A DNA stretch of 64,000 nt. Source: Paracoccus sp. TOH (lineage in GTDB: Bacteria; Pseudomonadota; Alphaproteobacteria; Rhodobacterales; Rhodobacteraceae). Positions within the stretch are counted from its first letter, which is position 1. Each line of letters begins with the position of its first letter. Below, one piece after another: positions 1 to 9,433 of this stretch. Below the pieces are notes generated by a model. The model was not told where the DNA came from and made no database searches. It was given only the letters and a program-made list of their open reading frames with translations. Location: positions 1,820,501 through 1,884,500 of the forward strand of contig NZ_CP098360.1 in NCBI RefSeq assembly GCF_030388245.1, written 5' to 3'. The position numbers were made by a program, and so were the translations under genes.

Positions 1-1272
1 TGGATGGGGGCGAGCGCGCGCGCCCTCGCCTCCTATCCCGCCTTTGCGATGATCCCCAATCCGCTGTTCAAGCTGATGTCGGCCTGGGGCCGCGTGACCG
101 AACGCAGTTTCTCGCGCATGGTGATCAAGCCGGACTGGGAAATCCCGCCGATCGTCTCCGAGGACGGTCAAGACCATATCGTCTATGTCGAGCCGGTGAT
201 CGAGCGGCCCTTCGGCGACCTGGTGCATTTCCGCGTCGCCCGGCGCGAGCCGATGGCCCGCAAGATCCTGCTGGTCGCCCCGATGTCCGGCCATTACGCC
301 ACCCTCCTTCGCACCACGGTGACATCACTGCTGCCCGATTGCGAAGTCTATGTGACGGATTGGCACAATGCCCGTGACATCCCGGTCAGCTGCGGCAAGT
401 TCGACATCGAGGACTACACCCAGTACCTGGTCGACTTCATCCGCCATCTCGGCCCGGACGTGAACGTGATCGCCGTCTGCCAGCCGGCGCCGCTGGCGCT
501 GGCCGCGACCGCCCTGCTCGCCGAGGAAGATCCCAAGGCCCAGCCTCGCTCGCTGATCCTGATCGGCGGCCCGATCGACCCCGACGCCGCCCGCACCGAG
601 GTCACCGATTTCGGCAACCGCATCACCATGGGCGAGCTCGACTACCTGATGATCCAGCAGGTCGGCTTCAAGTATCGCGGCGCCGGGCGCATGGTCTATC
701 CCGGCCTCGCCCAGCTTTCCTCTTTCATCGCCATGAATGCCGAGACCCATGCCAAGGCCTTCCTCGACAAGGTCTTCGCCGAGGCGCGCGGCCAGGCTTC
801 CGAGGGCGACAAGCACAACACCTTCTACGACGAATACCTGGCGGTGATGGACATGACCGCCGAATTCTACCTCTCGACGGTCGAGCGCATCTTCAAGGAA
901 CGCGAGATCGCCCGGAACCGCTTCGCCGTGAACGGCAAGCCGGTGGACCTGGGCAAGATCAGCAATGTCGCGGTCATGACGGTCGAGGGCGCCAATGACG
1001 ACATCTCGGCCCCCGGCCAGTGCGTCGCGGCGCTGGACCTGTGCACCGGCGTGCCGGCAAGCCGCAAGACCCAGCACCTGGAACCCGGCGCCGGCCATTA
1101 CGGCATCTTCGCCGGCAAGAGCTGGCGGCTGAACATCCGCCCGCTGGTGCTCGACTTCATCGACGAACAGGTTCCCTCGGCTCCGCATCGCAAGCGCCGC
1201 CGCGGCGGCGCGGCGCCGGTCGATTGCGGCGCGATCAACCTCTCGGAACAGGATTCCAAGATCGCGGTCTGA
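1..1272 (+). CDS. phaZ: Intracellular polyhydroxyalkanoate depolymerase, 5' end outside window
   Basis: The enzyme breaks down intracellular poly-hydroxybutyrate granules to release hydroxyacids. The protein reads as a PHB depolymerase: a N-terminal stretch rich in aromatic residues, then an alpha/beta-hydrolase core with a cysteine nucleophile motif AVCQPAP near residue 159 (counting from the first Met). This Cys-box replaces the usual Ser and is typical of intracellular PhaZ. Asp and His candidates follow in GANDD and GAGHYG. A tail rich in Arg and Gly follows the catalytic core. The first in-frame ATG is at base 4, but the reading frame is open to base 1 and family members have extra residues upstream. 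The true start is therefore probably outside the window. The gene ends 27 bp from the convergent hydrolase gene. Confidence 0.9.
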   Translation, partial: WMGASARALASYPAFAMIPNPLFKLMSAWGRVTERSFSRMVIKPDWEIPPIVSEDGQDHIVYVEPVIERPFGDLVHFRVARREPMARKILLVAPMSGHYATLLRTTVTSLLPDCEVYVTDWHNARDIPVSCGKFDIEDYTQYLVDFIRHLGPDVNVIAVCQPAPLALAATALLAEEDPKAQPRSLILIGGPIDPDAARTEVTDFGNRITMGELDYLMIQQVGFKYRGAGRMVYPGLAQLSSFIAMNAETHAKAFLDKVFAEARGQASEGDKHNTFYDEYLAVMDMTAEFYLSTVERIFKEREIARNRFAVNGKPVDLGKISNVAVMTVEGANDDISAPGQCVAALDLCTGVPASRKTQHLEPGAGHYGIFAGKSWRLNIRPLVLDFIDEQVPSAPHRKRRRGGAAPVDCGAINLSEQDSKIAV

Positions 1273-1299
1273 TCGCCCGGCAACCGGAGGCGGTCCGCC

Positions 1300-2046
1300 T
1301 CAGGTCGCCCGTGCCAGCACGTCCTCGACCGCCGCGCCGATCAGCGCCAGGCAATCGGGGGTCGAAAAGCGGTGATCGGCCCCCTTGACCAGCGCCAGCC
1401 GCATGTCTTCGCCCGCGGCATGGCCCAGCAGGTCCAGCGCCCAGGACATCGGCACATCGGCATCCGCCGTGCCCTGCAGGAAGCGTGTCGGGAAGGGCAG
1501 CGGCAGCGGCTGGTCCAGCACCAGATGCCCGCGCCCGTCCTCGATCAGCCGGCGGGTGATGACATAGGGATCGCCATAATCGCTCGGCTGCTCGACCCGG
1601 CCGCGCTCCAGCAGCGCCGCGCGCTCGGCATCCGAGAACCCGGCCCAATAACCGCGCTCGGTGAAATCCGGCGCCGCCGCCACGGTGACCAGCCCGGCCA
1701 GCCGCTCGGGCATGGTCCGTGCCAGCAGCAGGCCGATCCAGCCGCCCATCGAGGAACCGACCAGCACCTGCCGCCCCTCGGTCAGCCCGCGGATCGCGGC
1801 CATGGCATCGGCCAGCCAGTCGCCGACGCAGCCCTCCTCGAAGACGCCCGGGGATTCGCCATGCCCCGAATAGTCGAAGCGCAGGAAGGCCCGGCCCTGC
1901 GTCCGCGCCCAATCCTCCAGCCACAGCGCCTTGGTGCCCTGCATGTCCGAGCGGAACCCGCCCAGGAACACCACGCCGGGCCCCCGGCCCTCGATCCGGT
2001 TATAGGCGATGCGCCGCCCCTGCGGCCCGTCCAGAAACTGCGTCAT
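1300..2046 (-). CDS. Alpha/beta hydrolase
   Basis: This 248-residue protein is a serine hydrolase of the alpha/beta fold with unknown substrate. The nucleophile elbow GSSMGGW is visible, as are an oxyanion-side FLGGFRSDM loop, an acidic residue in GTADADVP and a late GADHRF histidine, giving a complete Ser-Asp-His set. The sequence resembles the palmitoyl-thioesterase-like hydrolases common in Rhodobacteraceae. I chose the ATG at 2046 because a GGAGAA ribosome-binding site lies just upstream and because the longer frame to 2154 runs through low-complexity intergenic sequence. It converges on phaZ and diverges from thrS. Confidence 0.8.
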   Translation of the reverse strand: MTQFLDGPQGRRIAYNRIEGRGPGVVFLGGFRSDMQGTKALWLEDWARTQGRAFLRFDYSGHGESPGVFEEGCVGDWLADAMAAIRGLTEGRQVLVGSSMGGWIGLLLARTMPERLAGLVTVAAAPDFTERGYWAGFSDAERAALLERGRVEQPSDYGDPYVITRRLIEDGRGHLVLDQPLPLPFPTRFLQGTADADVPMSWALDLLGHAAGEDMRLALVKGADHRFSTPDCLALIGAAVEDVLARAT

Positions 2047-2110
2047 TTCTCCGTTTCCCAAATACCCTGCGGGGGAGTCGCGGAACGCGACGGGGGCGCA
2101 AAGCCCCCCC
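2044..2110 (-). repeat. Composite intergenic repeat, copy A
   Basis: On the minus strand this reads as a C-rich/G-rich hairpin (GGGGGC...GCCCCC), then CGCGACTCCCCC and GGGTATTTGGGAAACGGAGA, ending at the start codon of the hydrolase. The same arrangement recurs at 4661-4725. The repeat supplies the hydrolase ribosome-binding site. Confidence 0.6.
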
Positions 2111-2213
2111 CGCATCCCTAGCCGCATTGACAACGCCCGGCAATCGCGCCACACCCGCCCGACATACCCGCAACCGGGCGTTCCGTGGGCGCCAAACCGA
2201 CGAGGAGGACTCC

Positions 2214-4160
2214 ATGTCCCAGATCTCCCTGACTTTTCCCGATGGCAATGCGCGCGCCTATCCCGCCGGGGTCACGGCGGCCGAGGTCGCGGCCTCCATC
2301 GCCCCCAGCCTCGCGAAAAATGCCATCTCGGCCAGCCTCGATGGCCGGCATATCGACCTGCAATGGCCGATCATGGCCAGCGGCAAGATCGCCATCAACA
2401 CCATGAAGGACAGCGAACCGGCGCTGGAGCTGATCCGCCACGACCTCGCCCATATCATGGCCCGCGCCGTGCAGGAGCTGTGGCCCGACGTCAAGGTCAC
2501 CATCGGCCCGGTGCGCGATTACGGCTGGTTCTACGATTTCGACCGCGCCGAGCCCTTCACCCCCGAGGATCTGGGCGCCATCGAGGCGCGGATGAAGCAG
2601 ATCATCGCCGCCCGCGACCCGGTCCGCACCGAGCTCTGGGACCGCGCCCGCGCGCTGGCCTATTACGAGGACCGCGGCGAGCCCTTCAAGGTCGAGCTGG
2701 TGAACCGCATCCCCGAGGGCGAGGATCTGCGGATGTATTGGCACGGCGACTGGCAGGATCTCTGCCGCGGCCCGCATCTGCAGCATACCGGCCAGGTGCC
2801 GGCCGACGCCTTCAAGCTGACGCATGTCGCCGGCGCCTATTGGCTGGGCGACGCCTCGCGGCCGATGCTGCAGCGCATCTACGGCGTGGCTTTCAGGAAC
2901 CGCGACGACCTCAAGGCGCATCTGACCATGCTGGAGGAGGCCGCGAAACGCGACCACCGTAAGCTCGGCCGCGAAATGGAGCTGTTTCATTTCCAGGAGG
3001 AAGCGCCGGGCATGGTGTTCTGGCACCCGAACGGCTGGTCGATCTATCGCGAGCTGGAAGCCTATATGCGCCGCCGGCTGATCCGCGCCGATTACAAGGA
3101 AATCAAGACCCCGCAGGTCGTCGACCGGATCCTGTGGGAAAAGTCCGGGCACTGGGAAGCCTATCGCGAGAACATGTTCATCGTCGAGGTGGACGAGGAA
3201 GGCGCCAAGGAAAAGCGCGTCAACGCGCTGAAGCCGATGAATTGCCCCTGCCATGTCCAGGTCTATAATCAGGGCCTCAAATCCTATCGCGATCTGCCGC
3301 TGCGGCTGGCCGAATTCGGTTCCTGCCATCGCTACGAGCCCTCGGGCGCGATGCACGGGCTGATGCGGGTGCGCGGCTTCGTCCAGGACGACGCGCATAT
3401 CTTCTGCACCGAGAACCAGATCGAGGCGGAATGCGCCGGCTTCATCGGGCTCTTGTCCTCGGTCTACAAGGATCTCGGCTTCGAGAAATTCGACATCAAG
3501 CTCTCGACCCGCCCCGAGGTGCGCGTCGGCTCGGACGAGATCTGGGACAAGGCCGAGGCGGCGCTGAAAGGCGCCATCGAGCATCTGGGCCTGCCCTATG
3601 AGGTCAATCCCGGCGACGGCGCCTTCTATGGCCCGAAGCTCGACTTCAAGCTGACCGACGCCATCGGCCGCGAATGGCAATGCGGCACCTTCCAATGCGA
3701 CTTCAACCTGCCGCAGCGGCTCGAGGCGGAATATGTCGGCGAGGACGGGGCCAAGCACATGCCGGTCATGCTGCACCGCGCCGTGCTCGGCAGTTTCGAG
3801 CGCTTCATCGGCATCCTGATCGAGAACTATTCTGGCAAGCTGCCGCTCTGGCTGGCGCCGCGCCAGGTCGTGGTCGCCTCGATCGTCTCGGGCGCCGACG
3901 ATTACGTGCATCGGGTGGTGGCCGCGCTGCGCGAAGCCGGGCTGCGGGCCGAGGCCGATACCCGCAACGAAAAGATCAACTACAAGGTCCGCGAGCATTC
4001 GGTCGGCAAGGTGCCGGTCATCATGGCCGTGGGCCTGAAGGAGGTCGAGGAGCGCAGCGTCTCGGTGCGCCGTCTCGACCGGCAGGGCAGCGAAAGCCTG
4101 GGGCTGGATCAGGCCATCCAGGCCCTTGTCGCCGAGGCCACGCCGCCCGATCTGCGCTGA
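2214..4160 (+). CDS. thrS: Threonine--tRNA ligase
   Basis: This class II aminoacyl-tRNA synthetase charges tRNA-Thr. The 648-residue length is normal for the family. Domains in order are TGS (about 1-60), the editing domain with the HDLAH zinc/editing motif (about 80), the SAD segment with DLCRGPH, the catalytic core and a C-terminal HGTP anticodon-binding domain. The core shows the zinc ligand Cys344 in MNCPCH, motif 2 in the FVQDDAHIF region and motif 3 in [11 protein letters not shown]. The start at 2214 is set by a strong GAGGAGGAC site and by the canonical N-terminus. The open frame extends upstream to 1719, but that part is the shadow of the opposite-strand hydrolase. Confidence 0.97.
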   Translation: MSQISLTFPDGNARAYPAGVTAAEVAASIAPSLAKNAISASLDGRHIDLQWPIMASGKIAINTMKDSEPALELIRHDLAHIMARAVQELWPDVKVTIGPVRDYGWFYDFDRAEPFTPEDLGAIEARMKQIIAARDPVRTELWDRARALAYYEDRGEPFKVELVNRIPEGEDLRMYWHGDWQDLCRGPHLQHTGQVPADAFKLTHVAGAYWLGDASRPMLQRIYGVAFRNRDDLKAHLTMLEEAAKRDHRKLGREMELFHFQEEAPGMVFWHPNGWSIYRELEAYMRRRLIRADYKEIKTPQVVDRILWEKSGHWEAYRENMFIVEVDEEGAKEKRVNALKPMNCPCHVQVYNQGLKSYRDLPLRLAEFGSCHRYEPSGAMHGLMRVRGFVQDDAHIFCTENQIEAECAGFIGLLSSVYKDLGFEKFDIKLSTRPEVRVGSDEIWDKAEAALKGAIEHLGLPYEVNPGDGAFYGPKLDFKLTDAIGREWQCGTFQCDFNLPQRLEAEYVGEDGAKHMPVMLHRAVLGSFERFIGILIENYSGKLPLWLAPRQVVVASIVSGADDYVHRVVAALREAGLRAEADTRNEKINYKVREHSVGKVPVIMAVGLKEVEERSVSVRRLDRQGSESLGLDQAIQALVAEATPPDLR

Positions 4161-4385
4161 CGACGCAGATCAGCAAGAACTTGCCCATGACACTGCGCGA
4201 GCTGACCGGGGGTCAATTTGCGCGGTGCATTATTGCTTGCGTTTTTTCGCGAATCGTTCATCCTCTCGTCCGCGTGAGCACGACTTTCTACCGCCTCCCT
4301 TCACGGGGCAGCCGGACTTGACGGGAAAGGGCTGCACGGCCCGGGCGCAATCTCGCCCCGGGAGACTTGAAGGAGAGACGGTAAA
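4161..4385 (+). promoter_or_regulatory. Gene-free leader upstream of the cold-shock gene
   Basis: These 225 bases between thrS and the cold-shock gene hold no ORF with coding character. They include a T-rich stretch (GCGTTTTTTCGCG) near 4240 and end in a good AAGGAGAG ribosome-binding site. Cold-shock genes often have long structured leaders that control translation. That role here is inferred from position only, and no promoter is assigned. Confidence 0.35.
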
Positions 4386-4592
4386 ATGGCTACCGGCACC
4401 GTAAAATGGTTCAACGCCACCAAAGGCTATGGCTTCATCGCACCCGATGACGGCGGCAAGGACGTGTTCGTCCACATCTCGGCGGTCGAGCGCGCCGGCC
4501 TGACCGGCCTGAACGACAACCAGAAGATCGCCTACGAATTGCAATCCGGCCGCGACGGCCGCAGTTCGGCTTCGGATCTGAAGCTGCTCTGA
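4386..4592 (+). CDS. Cold-shock domain protein
   Basis: This 68-residue OB-fold protein binds single-stranded RNA or DNA and acts as an RNA chaperone. Both RNA-binding motifs are visible: RNP1 as KGYGFIAP and RNP2 as VFVHIS. The start follows an AAGGAGAGACGG site. The size is typical of CspA-type proteins. Which Csp paralogue it is cannot be decided from the sequence alone, so no symbol is given. It is monocistronic, with a terminator directly downstream. Confidence 0.93.
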   Translation: MATGTVKWFNATKGYGFIAPDDGGKDVFVHISAVERAGLTGLNDNQKIAYELQSGRDGRSSASDLKLL

Positions 4593-4615
4593 TTCGGCGG
4601 CACCCGGAATTTCGG

Positions 4616-4648
4616 AACCGGCCGGGCCGCAAGGCGCCGGCCGTTTTC
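4616..4648 (+). terminator. Rho-independent terminator after the cold-shock gene
   Basis: A GC-rich hairpin built on CCGGCC/GGCCGG arms around a CGCAAGG loop is followed by TTTTC. It lies 24 bp after the stop codon. Confidence 0.7.
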
Positions 4649-4660
4649 ATTGGGACGACC

Positions 4661-4725
4661 GCGTCTTCGTTGCGCCGATACCCTGGGGGAGTCGCGCAGC
4701 GACGGGGGCAAAGCCCCCTTCCCAC
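4661..4725 (-). repeat. Composite intergenic repeat, copy B
   Basis: This is a second copy of the repeat at 2044-2110. Read on the minus strand it has a GGGGGCTTTGCCCCC hairpin, CGCGACTCCCCC, then GGGTATCGGCGCAACGAAGA. Here no gene starts at its end on the minus strand, so it is not simply a ribosome-binding site. Confidence 0.6.
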
Positions 4726-4776
4726 CCGCGCCGCAAGCCTCTATCCCGAAACCCTGGACCGGGCGGAGGCGACGGA

Positions 4777-6237
4777 ATGAATCTGGCCGAACATGTGCTG
4801 CAGGCGGGGCTGGCGGTGCCGGACAAGCTGGCCATGTCGGTGCTCGGCCTTGGCCGCGCCGATCGCTGGTCGCACGCCCGGCTGCGCCAGGCGGTGCTGG
4901 GCACCGCCACCGGCCTGCTGCGATCCGGCCTTGGGCCCGGCGACCGGTTGCTGATGCGGCTGGGCAACAATCCCGGCTTCCCGGTGACTTATCTCGGCGC
5001 CATCGCCGTCGGCATCGTGCCGGTCCCGACATCGCCGATGCTGACCGCGCCCGAGATCGGCAGGATCGCCGCCGCCATCCGCCCGGCGATGATCGTCGCC
5101 GATCAGGGCATCGCCCTGCCCGAGCACCCCGCCCCGGTGCTGTCCGCCGCCCGGCTCGCCGATTTCGCCACCCTGCCGCCGGCCGCCTTCGCGCAACGGG
5201 ATCCCGACGACCTGGCCTATATCGTCTTCACCTCGGGCACCTCCGGACAGCCGCGCGCCGTCTGCCACGCGCATCGTGCCATCCTGGCCCGCGGGATGAT
5301 GTTCGACGGCTGGTATGGGCTGACCGCGCAGGACCGGCTGCTGCATGCCGGCGCCTTCAACTGGACCTTCACGCTCGGCACCGGGCTCATGGACCCCTGG
5401 ACCCTCGGCGCCACGGCGCTGATCCCGGCCGAGGGGGTGGCGCCCGAGCAGATCCCGCTGATCGCCAGCCGCCACGGCGCCACCATCCTTGCCGCCGCGC
5501 CCGGCGTCTTCCGTCGCATGCTGCGCGCCGACTGGCAGCCCTGGGCCGGGCTGCGCCATGGCCTCGTCGCCGGCGAAAGGCTCGATCCCGGCCTGCGCCG
5601 CGACTGGCGGGCGCGCACCGGCACCGACCTGCACGAGGCCATGGGCATGTCGGAATGTTCGACCTTCCTGTCCGGAAGCCCCGCCCGGCCGGCGCCCGAG
5701 GGCACCGCGGGCTTCCCGCAGCCCGGCCGCCGCATCGCCATCCTCGACGATGGCGGCGCACCGGGCCAGGGCCCCGGCATCCTGGCCGTGCACCGCTCGG
5801 ATCCCGGCCTGTTCCTCGGCTATCTCGACCAGCCGGGGGAAACCGCCGCGCGTTTCCGGGACGAGTGGTTCCTGACCGGCGACCTGGCCGAGGTCACGCC
5901 CGAGGGCGCGATCCGCACCCTGGGCCGCGCCGACGACATGATGAATGCCGGCGGCTTCCGCGTCGCGCCGGGCGAGGTCGAGGATGCGCTTTCCACCCTG
6001 CCCGATGCGGGCGATGTCGCGGCCGCCGAACTTCCGGTCGGCCCCGGTTCCAGCATCATCGCCGCCTTCTGGACCGGCACCGCCACGGCCGAGACGATGC
6101 GGCAACAGGCCGAGGCGCGGCTGGCGCGCTACAAGCAGCCGCGGGAATACATCCGCCTGTCCGCCCTGCCCCGTACGCCGACGGGCAAGATCAATCGCCG
6201 CGCCCTGCGCGACGCCCATCGCAAGGACCAATCATGA
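4777..6237 (+). CDS. AMP-forming acyl-CoA synthetase / ligase
   Basis: This ANL-superfamily enzyme would activate a carboxylic acid as an acyl-adenylate and pass it to CoA or another thiol. The P-loop FTSGTSGQPRA is near residue 150, the GMSE adenylate motif near 290, the DEWFLTGDL motif near 365, the hinge GRADDMMNAGGFRV near 385 and the C-terminal catalytic lysine motif PTGKINR near 470. At 486 residues it is short for long-chain enzymes. The substrate is not recognisable. Its stop overlaps the start of the DsbA-like gene (ATGA), so the two are translationally coupled. Confidence 0.85.
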   Translation: MNLAEHVLQAGLAVPDKLAMSVLGLGRADRWSHARLRQAVLGTATGLLRSGLGPGDRLLMRLGNNPGFPVTYLGAIAVGIVPVPTSPMLTAPEIGRIAAAIRPAMIVADQGIALPEHPAPVLSAARLADFATLPPAAFAQRDPDDLAYIVFTSGTSGQPRAVCHAHRAILARGMMFDGWYGLTAQDRLLHAGAFNWTFTLGTGLMDPWTLGATALIPAEGVAPEQIPLIASRHGATILAAAPGVFRRMLRADWQPWAGLRHGLVAGERLDPGLRRDWRARTGTDLHEAMGMSECSTFLSGSPARPAPEGTAGFPQPGRRIAILDDGGAPGQGPGILAVHRSDPGLFLGYLDQPGETAARFRDEWFLTGDLAEVTPEGAIRTLGRADDMMNAGGFRVAPGEVEDALSTLPDAGDVAAAELPVGPGSSIIAAFWTGTATAETMRQQAEARLARYKQPREYIRLSALPRTPTGKINRRALRDAHRKDQS

Positions 6238-6893
6238 CCGAACCGCTGCCCGGCCAAGTCCGCCTCGACATCTTTGCCGACCCGGTCTGCCCCTGGTGCC
6301 TGATCGGCAAGGCCGAGCTGGACCGGGCGCTGGAAAGCCGCCCCGGCCACCCTTTCGCCATCACCTGGCAACCCTTCCGCCTGGATCCGCAGATGCCGCA
6401 GGCCGGGATGGATTACGTCGCCTATATGAAGATGAAATTCACCGACGAGAAGGGCATCATCGCCGCCATGAAGCCGGTGATGGAGGCCAGCGAGCGGCTG
6501 GGCCTGTGGATCAACCCCTCATTGATCGAGCGGATGCCGAACACGCTTGACGCCCACCGCTTGCTCTACTGGGCCGGGCTGGAGGGCGTGCAGACCCCGG
6601 TCATGTCCGGCCTGATGCGGGCGCATTGGCGCGAGGGCCGGAACATCTCGAACCCCGACGTGCTGGTCGAGATCGGCGAAAAGGCCGGCATGCAGGGCGC
6701 GATGATCCGCCGCCTGCTCGCCACGGCCGAGGATCGCGACCAGGTCGCCAGCCGCGAGCTGCATGCCCGGCAGCGCGGCATCAACTCGGTCCCGACCTTC
6801 ATCGTCGCCGACGGCCATGTCGTCACCGGCGCCCAGCCGGCCAGCCTGTGGCAGAACGTCATCGACGAGCTGACCGGCGGTCAGGCCCAATAG
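6234..6893 (+). CDS. DsbA-family oxidoreductase (FrnE-like)
   Basis: This 219-residue thioredoxin-fold protein has the active-site CPWC at residues 19-22 and the cis-proline loop SVPTF near residue 180. The large helical insertion is typical of FrnE-type cytoplasmic DsbA relatives and of 2-hydroxychromene-2-carboxylate isomerases. The CxxC favours a disulfide or thiol redox role over isomerase. No signal peptide is seen. It is coupled to the upstream acyl-CoA synthetase by a 4-base ATGA overlap. Confidence 0.85.
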   Translation: MTEPLPGQVRLDIFADPVCPWCLIGKAELDRALESRPGHPFAITWQPFRLDPQMPQAGMDYVAYMKMKFTDEKGIIAAMKPVMEASERLGLWINPSLIERMPNTLDAHRLLYWAGLEGVQTPVMSGLMRAHWREGRNISNPDVLVEIGEKAGMQGAMIRRLLATAEDRDQVASRELHARQRGINSVPTFIVADGHVVTGAQPASLWQNVIDELTGGQAQ

Positions 6894-7060
6894 GTTGCCC
6901 CCACAGGTTGCGCTGACCGCCCCGGGATCCTCAAGATCTGGAAATCGGCGCCGGTTTCGCCTATATTCCTATCTCTCATGTTTTTCCGACTCCAACCGGG
7001 CGGGCGCGGCTGTATAAGACCCGCTCGCCCCGATTCCGCCCCCAGCCAAGGACACCCGCC

Positions 7061-9325
7061 ATGAGCCGATTCTCCGCCCCTATCGCCGAGCAGATCTGGG
7101 ACATGAAGTATCGGCTCAAGAACGCCGAGGGGCAGCCGATCGACCTGTCGGTCGAGGACAGCTGGCGCCGCGTCGCCCGCGATCTGGCCCGCGTCGAGAA
7201 GGAGCCGGCGCTGTGGGAGGACCGCTTCTATGCCGCGCTCGAGGATTTCAAGTTCCTGCCCGCCGGCCGTATCCTGGCCGGGGCCGGCACCGGGCGCGAG
7301 GTGACGCTGTTCAACTGCTTCGTCATGGGCACCATTCCCGACAGCATGGCCGGCATCTTCGACATGCTGAAAGAGGCCGCGCTGACCATGCAGCAGGGCG
7401 GCGGCATCGGCTATGACTTCAGCACCATCCGCCCGCGCGGCGCCGAGGTGAAGGGCGTGGCCGCCGATGCCTCGGGGCCGCTGTCGTTCATGGATGTCTG
7501 GGACGCCATGTGCCGCACCATCATGTCGGCGGGCTCGCGCCGCGGCGCGATGATGGCGACGATGCGCTGCGACCATCCCGATATCGAGGCCTTCATCGAG
7601 GCCAAGCAGGACAGCGCCCGGCTGCGCATGTTCAACCTGTCGGTGCTGGTCACCGATGCCTTCATGCAGGCGGTCAAGGCGGATGCCGCATGGGATCTGC
7701 AATTCGACGGCAAGGTCTATCACACGGTCCAGGCCCGCGACCTGTGGAACCGCATCATGCGCGCGACCTATGACTATGCCGAGCCGGGCGTGATCTTCAT
7801 CGACCGCATCAACCAGCAGAACAACCTGAACTATGCCGAGACCATCGCCGCGACCAATCCCTGCGGCGAACAGCCCCTGCCGCCCTATGGCGCCTGCCTG
7901 CTCGGCTCGGTCAACCTGGCCCGGCTGGTCGAGGCGCCCTTCACGGCCCAGGCCCGGCTGAACCCCGAGGCGCTGGACGAGCTGGTCCGCACCGCGGTGC
8001 GGATGATGGACAATGTCGTCGATGCCTCGCAATTCCCGCTGCCGCAGCAGGCGGCCGAGGCGCAGGCCAAGCGCCGCATCGGGCTGGGGGTCACCGGGCT
8101 GGCCGATGCGCTGCTGATGCTGGGCCTGCGCTATGGCGCTGCCGACGCGGTCGAGCAGACGCGGGTCTGGATGAAGGCCATCGCGCGCTCGGCCTATCTG
8201 GCCTCGGTCGATCTGGCCCGCGAAAAGGGCGCCTTCCCGCTGTTCGATGCAAAGAAATACCTGGCCTCGGGCTTCATGCAGCACATGGACGCGGATCTGC
8301 GCGCGGCGGTCGAGCAGCACGGCATCCGCAACGCGCTGCTGACCTCGATCGCGCCGACCGGCACGATCAGCCTTTACGCCGGCAATGTCAGCTCGGGCAT
8401 CGAGCCGGTCTTCGCCTATGCCTATACCCGCAAGGTGCTGCAGAAGGACGGCTCGCGCACCGAGGAAGAGGTGGTGGATTACGCCGTGCAGATGTGGCGC
8501 GACCTTCATGGCGATGCGCCCCTGCCCGACTATTTCGTCAACGCCCAGACCCTGGCGCCGCTGGATCACGTCGCCATGCAGGCGGCGGCGCAGGACTGGG
8601 TGGACAGTTCGATCTCGAAGACCATCAACTGTCCCGAGGACATTTCCTTCGAGGATTTCAAGGATGTCTACCTGGCCGCCTGGGACAAGGGCTGCAAGGG
8701 CTGCACCACCTATCGCCCGAATGACGTGACCGGCTCGGTCCTGTCGGTCAGCGAAAAGGCCGAGGAGGCGCCGCAGGCCGACAAGGGCGCCGACGTGGTC
8801 TACCTGACCGAGCCGCTGGACCGCCCGGCGGCGCTGGAGGGCGCGACCTACAAGCTGAAATTCCCCGGCAGCGAGCACGCGATCTACATCACCATCAACG
8901 ACATCGTGCAGGGCGGCCACCGCCGGCCGTTCGAGGTGTTCATCAACTCGAAGAACATGGAGCATTTTGCCTGGACCGTGGCGCTGACCCGGATGATCTC
9001 GGCGGTGTTCCGGCGCGGCGGCGACGTGTCTTTTGTGGTCGAGGAGCTGAAGGCGGTGTTCGATCCGCGCGGCGGCGCCTGGATCGAGGGGCGCTATGTG
9101 CCCTCGATCCTCGCCGCCATCGGCGGGGTGATCGAGCGTCACATGGTCGCCACCGGCTTTTTGGCCGGCGAGGGCATGGGCCTGAAATCCGATCCCCAGG
9201 CCGAGGTCATGGCGGTGGGCGAGCGCCCGCGCGGCCCGGCCTGCCCGGCCTGCGGCCAATATGGCATGCGCATGATCGAAGGCTGCATGACCTGCCCGTC
9301 CTGCGGCCATTCGAAATGCGGGTGA
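7061..9325 (+). CDS. nrdJ: Vitamin B12-dependent (class II) ribonucleoside-diphosphate reductase
   Basis: The enzyme makes deoxyribonucleotides using adenosylcobalamin as radical source, so it works with or without oxygen. The 754-residue protein shows the core motifs of the RNR barrel: FNCFVMG near residue 85, SAGSRRGAMM near 160, the conserved NPCGEQPLPPYGAC containing Cys268, and PTGTISLYAG near 432. The Cys-rich C-terminal tail (CPAC, CPSC) is the swinging redox arm or zinc site typical of NrdJ. The ATG follows an AAGGAC site. I see no cobalamin riboswitch in the 167 bp upstream. The Tn7-like element starts 16 bp after its stop codon. Confidence 0.96.
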   Translation: MSRFSAPIAEQIWDMKYRLKNAEGQPIDLSVEDSWRRVARDLARVEKEPALWEDRFYAALEDFKFLPAGRILAGAGTGREVTLFNCFVMGTIPDSMAGIFDMLKEAALTMQQGGGIGYDFSTIRPRGAEVKGVAADASGPLSFMDVWDAMCRTIMSAGSRRGAMMATMRCDHPDIEAFIEAKQDSARLRMFNLSVLVTDAFMQAVKADAAWDLQFDGKVYHTVQARDLWNRIMRATYDYAEPGVIFIDRINQQNNLNYAETIAATNPCGEQPLPPYGACLLGSVNLARLVEAPFTAQARLNPEALDELVRTAVRMMDNVVDASQFPLPQQAAEAQAKRRIGLGVTGLADALLMLGLRYGAADAVEQTRVWMKAIARSAYLASVDLAREKGAFPLFDAKKYLASGFMQHMDADLRAAVEQHGIRNALLTSIAPTGTISLYAGNVSSGIEPVFAYAYTRKVLQKDGSRTEEEVVDYAVQMWRDLHGDAPLPDYFVNAQTLAPLDHVAMQAAAQDWVDSSISKTINCPEDISFEDFKDVYLAAWDKGCKGCTTYRPNDVTGSVLSVSEKAEEAPQADKGADVVYLTEPLDRPAALEGATYKLKFPGSEHAIYITINDIVQGGHRRPFEVFINSKNMEHFAWTVALTRMISAVFRRGGDVSFVVEELKAVFDPRGGAWIEGRYVPSILAAIGGVIERHMVATGFLAGEGMGLKSDPQAEVMAVGERPRGPACPACGQYGMRMIEGCMTCPSCGHSKCG

Positions 9326-9341
9326 CGGGCGGGCGGCTTCT

Positions 9342-9366
9342 TGTGCTGCCAAGCATAAAATGAGCC
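9342..9366 (+). repeat. Left terminal TnsB-type site (outer)
   Basis: It starts TGTGCTGCCAAGCATAAAAT and continues GAGCC. It matches the inverted right terminus at 37448-37472 and a relic at 37478-37502. Confidence 0.85.
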
Positions 9367-9389
9367 TTACCCGGACTGTTTGAGCCTTT

Positions 9390-9433
9390 TTGCAAGCGTA
9401 AAGTGAGCCCAGGATTTTTCTGGGCTCACTTTA
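9390..9433 (+). repeat. Left inner TnsB-type site inside a perfect palindrome
   Basis: TTGCAAGCGTAAAGTGAGCC is the inner binding-site copy. Its 3' half is the left arm of a perfect inverted repeat: TAAAGTGAGCCCAG at 9399-9412, a 7-base loop GATTTTT, and CTGGGCTCACTTTA at 9420-9433. The second arm is thus an inverted half-copy of the binding site. The hairpin could also stop transcripts from nrdJ. Confidence 0.75.

Noticed and set aside
1719..2213. In-frame extension of thrS back to 1719
   Set aside because: It overlaps the opposite-strand hydrolase, reads as low-complexity Pro/Arg sequence, and the TGS domain and ribosome-binding site fix the start at 2214.
6894..7060. Cobalamin riboswitch upstream of nrdJ
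   Set aside because: The gap is only 167 bp and I could not find the B12-box core or its paired arms.
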